DNA from: an uncultured Johnsonella sp.
GTDB taxonomy: Bacteria > Bacillota > Clostridia > Lachnospirales > Lachnospiraceae
Assembly: GCA_900766185.1 (NCBI GenBank)
Contig: CAAFUL010000101.1
Span: 1-17,383 of the forward strand
Direction: 5' to 3'
DNA: 17,383 nt
The position numbers were made by a program, and so were the translations under genes. Each line of letters opens with the position of its first letter. Position 1 is the stretch's first letter. Positions 12,692-17,383 of this stretch are shown here, piece by piece. The notes under the pieces are model-generated. The model did not search any database, was not told the DNA's origin, and saw only the letters and a list, made by a program, of their open reading frames with translations.

Positions 12692-15600
12692 TTAAGGTTT
12701 TAGTAATATCTCATTCATATTAATAACTAATTCCAGCGCTTTATCCATATATTTTTCACAATTTATACCTGTATTTTTTTCTTTATAAGTAAACTTTGGG
12801 TTATCCTTAGTATTTATACTTAAATCAGGCTCATACATTTTTAGTATTTTTTCTATATCATCTACTTCTATTCTTGCAGTATCGCTCATACTTAACCTTA
12901 TACCCTTAGTATTTACTACGACATCTGTAATATATACATTATGTGCCAAATTTTTAAGTCTTGCCGCTTTAAGCAGATTTTCAACTGCCCTCGGTATCTC
13001 TCCAAACCTGTCTATAAGCTCATCCTGCATCTCTATATATTCTTCCTTGGAAGATATGGATGCAATTCTTTTATAGATATCAAGCTTTTGCTCTTCATCT
13101 CCTATATAGCTTCCGGGTATATAGGCATCGCTTTCCAGCTCTATACTTGTTTCATACTCCGCCTTGTAAGACTCCTCACCTTTTAACGCTCCTATTGCTC
13201 TGTTAAGCAGCTTACAATACATATCATAGCCTATTGCCTGCATATGCCCATGTTGAGATTCTCCCAGCACGCTTCCGGCACCTCTTATTTCAAGATCTCT
13301 TAGAGCTATTTTTATACCGCTTCCAAGCTCTGTAAACTCCTTTATCGCCTTCAGCCTTTTAGACGACTCTTCACTAAGCAGCTTATCCTTTCTATACAAA
13401 AGAAATGCATAGGCACTTCTGCTGTTTCTTCCCACTCTTCCTCTTAACTGATAAAGCTGTGAAAGTCCCAGTCTGTCCGCATCATGTATAAGTATAGTAT
13501 TGGCATTTGGTATATCCAAGCCGGTCTCCACTATAGTGGTACTTACCAGTACATCTATAGCCCCGCTCATAAAATCAAGCATAATATCTTCAAGCTCTCG
13601 CTCTGACATTTGACCATGTGCATATAGAATATTTGCATCAGGCAAAAGCTTAGCAAGCCTTCCGGTAAACTCCGCTATATCTCCTACTCTGTTATATATG
13701 TAATAAACCTGTCCACCCCTCGCAAGCTCTCTTTTTATAGCCTCTCTTACAACATAATCACTGTATTCGCATACATAGGTCTGTATAGGTTTTCTATCCA
13801 TAGGAGCTTCTTTTAATACATTAAGATCTCTGATACCTGCCAAACTCATATGCAGAGTTCTTGGTATAGGTGTAGCTGTAAGTGTAAGTACATTAACACT
13901 TTCTCTCAGCTTTTTAAGTTTTTCCTTATGCTTTACACCGAATCTTTGCTCCTCATCCACTACTACAAGCCCGAGCTTTTTCGGCTCCATATCTTTTGAA
14001 AGTATTCTGTGCGTACCTATAACTATATCTACAAAACCTTGATTAAATTCCTTTACTATCTTTTTTTGCTCGCCTGCAGTCCTAAACCTGCACAAAAGTT
14101 CCACTTTTATCGGAAAATCCTGCATCCTCTTAAAAAAGGTATTATAATGCTGCTGTGCAAGTATTGTTGTCGGAACAAGGTAAAGTACCTGAAAACCCTC
14201 ATTTACAGCTTTAAATGCAGCTCTTAAGGCTATCTCGGTCTTGCCGTAACCCACATCTCCGCAAATAAGCCTGTCCATGATCTTCCCCTGTTCCATATCC
14301 CTTTTTGTATCTTCTATGGCTTTTAACTGATCATCGGTCTCCTCATAAGGGAAGAGTTCCTCAAACTCCCTTTGCCAGTCTCCGTCTTTAGCGTACACAT
14401 GCCCTTTTCCGTATAATCTGTTGGCATAAAGCTTAACCAGATCCTTTGCTATCTCATCTATGGCTTTTTTTGCCTTTACCTTAGCCTTAGTCCAGTCCGC
14501 CCCTCCGAGTTTATTTAATTTAAGAGTTTTTTTAGTTTCAGCTGATGAGAGGTTGCTGTACTTTTGCACCAGATCCAGCTTAGTTACAGGTATATAGCAG
14601 TTATCCCCTCCTGCGTACTCTATCTTTATATAGTCCTTTATAATATAGTCTCTTTCTATCTGTTCTATACCTCTATATATACCGAGTCCATGCTCCTCAT
14701 GTATTACATAATCTCCTACATTAAGCTCTGTAAGAGAACTAAGCTCTATTCCCTTAGTATCTCTTTTTTTATCCTTCTTTTTATGTCTTTCATTATGTTT
14801 ATTAAATATATCACTTTCGCTTATTATAGAAAACTTTATTTCAGGAAATTCAAAACCGGTATGCAGCTGTCCGTAAAGCACAAGTATACTCGAGGGCTTA
14901 GGCTCATAATCTTCATCCACATCTTCTTGGTAATAGGCGTTTAAGCCCATATCCGACAAACTTTTGGTAAGCCTTTTTGCTCTGGTTTTTGAGGCGGTTA
15001 TAAGCACTATATAGTGCTTCATACTCTTTAACCTTTGCAACTCCTCAATCATAAGCTCAAAAGCGTTTTGATAGGCCGGGATCTGCCTGCTTTCCAAACT
15101 GTAATAATTCTTTACACCTATGCCCTTGATCTGTCTTTCCAGACTGCTTAAGAGTACCGGAGCATATTCCAATATTTCTTGCATACATTCCTGCACAGAA
15201 AAAAGGCTTGGAACTTCATCCTTCTCTATTTTTTCAAGTTCCAGCCTGTCCGACATGCTTTCATTAAAATCTTTTTCTATATCCGCCGCTTTTTCCCTTA
15301 CTCTTAAGATCTCATCCATAAAAACCATGCTGTTTTCTTTAGCCATGTACGAAAGAAAAGAGACCTCTCTGACTTCGCTTTCTTTTGCAGGATATACCGT
15401 TATAGCCGATACATTTTCTATGGATCTTTGCGAACTTATATCAAAGCTTCTCATAGAGTCTATAGTATCATCCCACAGCTCTATTCGTATGGGTAAGCTC
15501 TCAGTAACAGGATATATGTCTATGATACCTCCTCTTACACTAAACTGCCCCTTAGCTTCTATGGTATATACTCTTTCATAACCTATAGCTGCCAGTTTTT

Positions 15601-16051
15601 TAGATAAGTCTTCTATATTTATTCTATCATTTTCATCTATATTTATAATTGAAGACTTAAAGCTTTCAAAGGGCAGCATCTTGTCCATAAGCGCATCAAT
15701 GCTGCATATTATAATGCCTTCATCTTCAGTACTTATCTTTTTATATATTTCTATTCGTTTTTCGGTTATAAGAGAACCTCTTATATCGGCTGAAAAAAAC
15801 AGCAGATCTTTTGCAGGATACAGATACACATTTTCATAAAAACATGAAATATCCTCATAAAATCTTGCAGCCCTTTCTTCGTCATAAGTTATAAGAAGTC
15901 TCCACGACTTTTCCTTACAGACTTCCGTAATCAAGTACGCCTTGGCTGCATCTATCAAATCCGTAATATGTATAATATTTTTATTTCTTATATCATTTTC
16001 TATATCTTTATATCCCTTAAGCTTTTTCAAAGGACTTAAAAACAAACTCAT
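12692..16051 (-). CDS. mfd: Transcription-repair coupling factor Mfd
   Basis: Removes RNA polymerase stalled at DNA lesions and recruits UvrA. At 1119 aa it is near full length for the family. Seen in order: a UvrB-like N-terminal region (about 1-330, with GQFSVRGGIIDIYP at 168-181), the RNA-polymerase interaction domain (VGDYVIHEEHGLGIYRGI, 445-462), translocase Walker A GDVGYGKTE (598-606), Walker B DEEQ (699-702), TATPIPRT (725-732), the second RecA lobe with QLRGRVGR (868-875), and the C-terminal TRCF domain. ATG 16051 lacks a strong Shine-Dalgarno; GGGA lies about 17 bp upstream. It follows pth by 62 bp, the conserved pth-mfd order, without the small fin/yabK gene of Bacillus. Confidence 0.96.
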   Translation of the reverse strand: MSLFLSPLKKLKGYKDIENDIRNKNIIHITDLIDAAKAYLITEVCKEKSWRLLITYDEERAARFYEDISCFYENVYLYPAKDLLFFSADIRGSLITEKRIEIYKKISTEDEGIIICSIDALMDKMLPFESFKSSIINIDENDRINIEDLSKKLAAIGYERVYTIEAKGQFSVRGGIIDIYPVTESLPIRIELWDDTIDSMRSFDISSQRSIENVSAITVYPAKESEVREVSFLSYMAKENSMVFMDEILRVREKAADIEKDFNESMSDRLELEKIEKDEVPSLFSVQECMQEILEYAPVLLSSLERQIKGIGVKNYYSLESRQIPAYQNAFELMIEELQRLKSMKHYIVLITASKTRAKRLTKSLSDMGLNAYYQEDVDEDYEPKPSSILVLYGQLHTGFEFPEIKFSIISESDIFNKHNERHKKKDKKRDTKGIELSSLTELNVGDYVIHEEHGLGIYRGIEQIERDYIIKDYIKIEYAGGDNCYIPVTKLDLVQKYSNLSSAETKKTLKLNKLGGADWTKAKVKAKKAIDEIAKDLVKLYANRLYGKGHVYAKDGDWQREFEELFPYEETDDQLKAIEDTKRDMEQGKIMDRLICGDVGYGKTEIALRAAFKAVNEGFQVLYLVPTTILAQQHYNTFFKRMQDFPIKVELLCRFRTAGEQKKIVKEFNQGFVDIVIGTHRILSKDMEPKKLGLVVVDEEQRFGVKHKEKLKKLRESVNVLTLTATPIPRTLHMSLAGIRDLNVLKEAPMDRKPIQTYVCEYSDYVVREAIKRELARGGQVYYIYNRVGDIAEFTGRLAKLLPDANILYAHGQMSERELEDIMLDFMSGAIDVLVSTTIVETGLDIPNANTILIHDADRLGLSQLYQLRGRVGRNSRSAYAFLLYRKDKLLSEESSKRLKAIKEFTELGSGIKIALRDLEIRGAGSVLGESQHGHMQAIGYDMYCKLLNRAIGALKGEESYKAEYETSIELESDAYIPGSYIGDEEQKLDIYKRIASISSKEEYIEMQDELIDRFGEIPRAVENLLKAARLKNLAHNVYITDVVVNTKGIRLSMSDTARIEVDDIEKILKMYEPDLSINTKDNPKFTYKEKNTGINCEKYMDKALELVINMNEILLKP

Positions 16052-16113
16052 ATCAGTTACGCTTTCCCAAGTAAATTATATTTAATAAAGCTTTGCTTCT
16101 CTATAAAAATTTA

Positions 16114-16674
16114 TCAGCTGTTAAAATTATTCATGGCAAAGTCTATACCCTTATCCAAAATACTTAAAGTAGCCTCTGCCGCCGTTTCTATGCTTTGTTC
16201 TATAATTTCTCTCTCACTTTTTTTAAAATTGGATAATACATAATCCGCAAGATCCATATGCAGCGGCTTTTCTCCTACTCCTATCTTGATTCTCGGAAAG
16301 TCCATGGAAGAAAGATGATTTATTATACTTTTTATACCGTTATGACCTCCCGCACTTCCCTTTTTTCTTATTCTAATACTTCCCACATCTATAGAAATAT
16401 CATCATAAACCACATAGATATCCCCTATATCGATCTTAAAATAATTGCTTATTTCCCTTACTGCCAAGCCACTGTTATTCATATATGTAAGGGGTTTTGC
16501 CAGTATAATTTTTTCTTCCCCCACATTAACGCCGGTAAATAAGCTATGGAATTTATGCTCATTTAAGTTTGTACCGAACCTTTCACATAGCTTATCTACC
16601 AACTTGAAACCTACATTATGTCTTGTTTCCTCATATTTTTTTTCAGGATTTCCAAGACCTACTATCATTTTCAT
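16114..16674 (-). CDS. pth: Peptidyl-tRNA hydrolase
   Basis: Frees tRNA from prematurely released peptidyl-tRNA; essential and cytoplasmic. With the start at ATG 16674 the protein has 186 aa and the family N-terminus MKMIVGLGNP. Seen: Asn9, catalytic His19 in TRHNVGF, the substrate-contact segment KPLTYMNNSG (about 60-69), VVYDD with the His-orienting Asp, and GSAGGHNGIKSI. AGGAG lies 11 bp before this ATG; the in-frame GTG at 16683 is only 2 bp from that site and so improbable. glsB-like gene ends 41 bp upstream with no strong terminator between, so read-through is likely. Confidence 0.95.
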   Translation of the reverse strand: MKMIVGLGNPEKKYEETRHNVGFKLVDKLCERFGTNLNEHKFHSLFTGVNVGEEKIILAKPLTYMNNSGLAVREISNYFKIDIGDIYVVYDDISIDVGSIRIRKKGSAGGHNGIKSIINHLSSMDFPRIKIGVGEKPLHMDLADYVLSNFKKSEREIIEQSIETAAEATLSILDKGIDFAMNNFNS

Positions 16675-16715
16675 AAAATGCACTGCTCCTGTTTGTTATA
16701 TAATACCTTGATATA

Positions 16716-16970
16716 TTATCTTCTTCTACTTATCAATCCGACAATATAGAGTAATATAACCGAGCCTATCACCGATACTATTATGCTGTGAAAATTAATA
16801 CCTGTAACTCCACTTTTTCCAAAAAAGTTCATTACAAATCCGCCTATATTAGCTCCTATTATTCCTACAACTATATTGGCAACAATACCCATCTGTGCAT
16901 TTCTATTCATAATTATACTTGCGATCCAGCCGGCAAACCCGCCTACTATAATATATGCAAAAAATCCCAT
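16716..16970 (-). CDS. Small GlsB/YeaQ/YmgE-family membrane protein
   Basis: An 84-aa, very hydrophobic, glycine-rich protein with three predicted membrane segments (about 3-20, 27-48, 60-80) and a basic SRRR end. The motif GGFAGWIAS near the N-terminus and VVGIIGANIGGF in the second segment are typical of the family once called transglycosylase-associated proteins. Its molecular role is unknown; homologues are stress-induced in several bacteria. ATG 16970 follows AGAGGTG at suitable spacing. The frame stays open to 17084, but the extra part reads through the promoter and into repeat A and has no ribosome binding site. Confidence 0.85.
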   Translation of the reverse strand: MGFFAYIIVGGFAGWIASIIMNRNAQMGIVANIVVGIIGANIGGFVMNFFGKSGVTGINFHSIIVSVIGSVILLYIVGLISRRR

Positions 16971-17003
16971 AATTAACACCTCTACCTTTCTTTTAATTAA
17001 ATA

Positions 17004-17032
17004 AGTATAGCTTATAAATTGTGATGTAGCAA
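17004..17032 (-). promoter_or_regulatory. Promoter of the GlsB-like gene (and perhaps pth-mfd)
   Basis: On the minus strand TTGCTA (17032-17027), a 17-bp spacer and TATACT (17009-17004), about 33 bp before the ATG. Repeat A copy 2 begins 17 bp further upstream, so the element sits just outside the promoter. Confidence 0.6.
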
Positions 17033-17048
17033 TAATGATTTGTCTATC

Positions 17049-17201
17049 ACATAAACCGTTACAAACATATCTTGCCTTGGACACGCTCTCGCTAACTTCG
17101 TCTCGCAGCGGTACTAAGCTTTATCTTCGCCTAACGACTTGATAAAGCAAGTACCGGCGGTCTCAGATTGTCCTTTGGCAAGATAGTTTAACGGTTTATG
17201 T
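17049..17201. repeat. Repeat A, copy 2
   Basis: It has 153 bp, the same length and orientation as bases 1-153, with roughly 95% identity by eye. The outer 26-bp stem is unchanged. Differences fall in the loops and inner hairpin (CGCC to CGTC, CTGACGGC to CTAACGAC, CTTAG to CAAG, CCTCGG to CCTTTGG). Left flank is TGTCTATC and right flank GCCTAAGG; no obvious target duplication. Similarity to copy 1 continues for about 10 bp beyond the right end (CTAAGGTAC). Confidence 0.9.
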
Positions 17202-17247
17202 GCCTAAGGTACTGGAGGAGGGGGAGAGGTGTAGGCACACTTTTATC
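17194..17247 (+). repeat. Repeat B unit 4 (left arm of a large palindrome)
   Basis: Begins GTTTATGTGCC inside the right arm of repeat A, then purine-rich GGAGGAGGGGGAGAGGTGT, then AGGCACACTTTTAT. It pairs with unit 3 on the other strand (17291-17341), making a palindrome of about 148 bp (17194-17341) around a 43-bp centre. Confidence 0.6.
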
Positions 17248-17290
17248 TAACACCACATCCCCTATAGGAACGACTATTTTTAAGATTTGA

Positions 17291-17383
17291 ATAAAAGTCG
17301 CTGCCACACCTCCCCTCACCTTCCCCTTTGGCAACATAAACAATTATAAATATACCTACACAGCACTAATCTTTTGTAACAGT
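17291..17383 (-). repeat. Repeat B unit 3 (cut by the window end)
   Basis: Reverse complement of 344-436: TTATAATTGTTTATGTTG, GGGAAGG, GGTGTGGCAGCGACTTTTAT. The match reaches the last base, so the repeat continues outside the window. Confidence 0.85.

Noticed and set aside
16971..17084. 38-residue extension of the GlsB-like protein into repeat A
   Set aside because: It covers the promoter and lacks a ribosome binding site; family members start at MGFFAYI-like sequences.
1..17383. Composite transposon or genomic island bounded by repeats A and B
   Set aside because: The genes between are conserved core genes in their usual order and no transposase or integrase is present. The repeats are better explained as dispersed elements, and the window ends may be contig breaks at repeats.

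Overview
The window looks like a chromosomal segment from a low-GC anaerobic Firmicute, most likely a Lachnospiraceae-type Clostridium relative. I infer this from the AT-rich DNA, the strong AGGAGG-type ribosome binding sites, the core order pth-mfd-hup-rqcP-divIC-tilS-hpt-ftsH, and the clostridial NfnAB pair. No species is assigned. Gene content is mostly housekeeping. No phage genes, transposase, CRISPR array, rRNA or tRNA is visible.

Layout. Bases 1-648 hold non-coding repeats (families A and B), a strong orphan terminator and the leader of nagB. Then come two rightward units. The first is nagB-msmK (glucosamine-6-phosphate deaminase and a shared sugar-ABC ATPase), closed by a long hairpin. 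The second is nfnA-nfnB (electron-bifurcating ferredoxin/NADPH/NAD oxidoreductase), preceded by a 600-bp gap with a promoter and a Rex-like operator candidate. A two-sided hairpin at about 5440-5482 separates nfnB from everything downstream, which is all leftward.

Read in the direction of transcription, the leftward genes are: glsB-like membrane protein, pth, mfd; then hup-rqcP from its own near-consensus promoter; then divIC; then tilS-hpt-ftsH-GH13 with overlapping or very short junctions. The GH13 maltodextrin hydrolase overlaps ftsH by 8 bases (ATGATTAA). The sporulation genes that often sit in this cluster (yabP, yabQ, spoIIE) are absent, which suggests a lineage that has lost or rearranged sporulation functions.

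The least ordinary content is three families of small, palindromic, non-coding repeats. A 153-bp element (A) occurs in direct orientation at both ends of the window. A GTTTATGT-headed unit (B) occurs four times, twice direct on the left and as an inverted pair on the right. A roughly 100-bp element (C) with ACAGTTT terminal inverted repeats lies after msmK and again upstream of tilS. All look like MITE-type or structured intergenic repeats. I did not find a convincing new multi-gene system.
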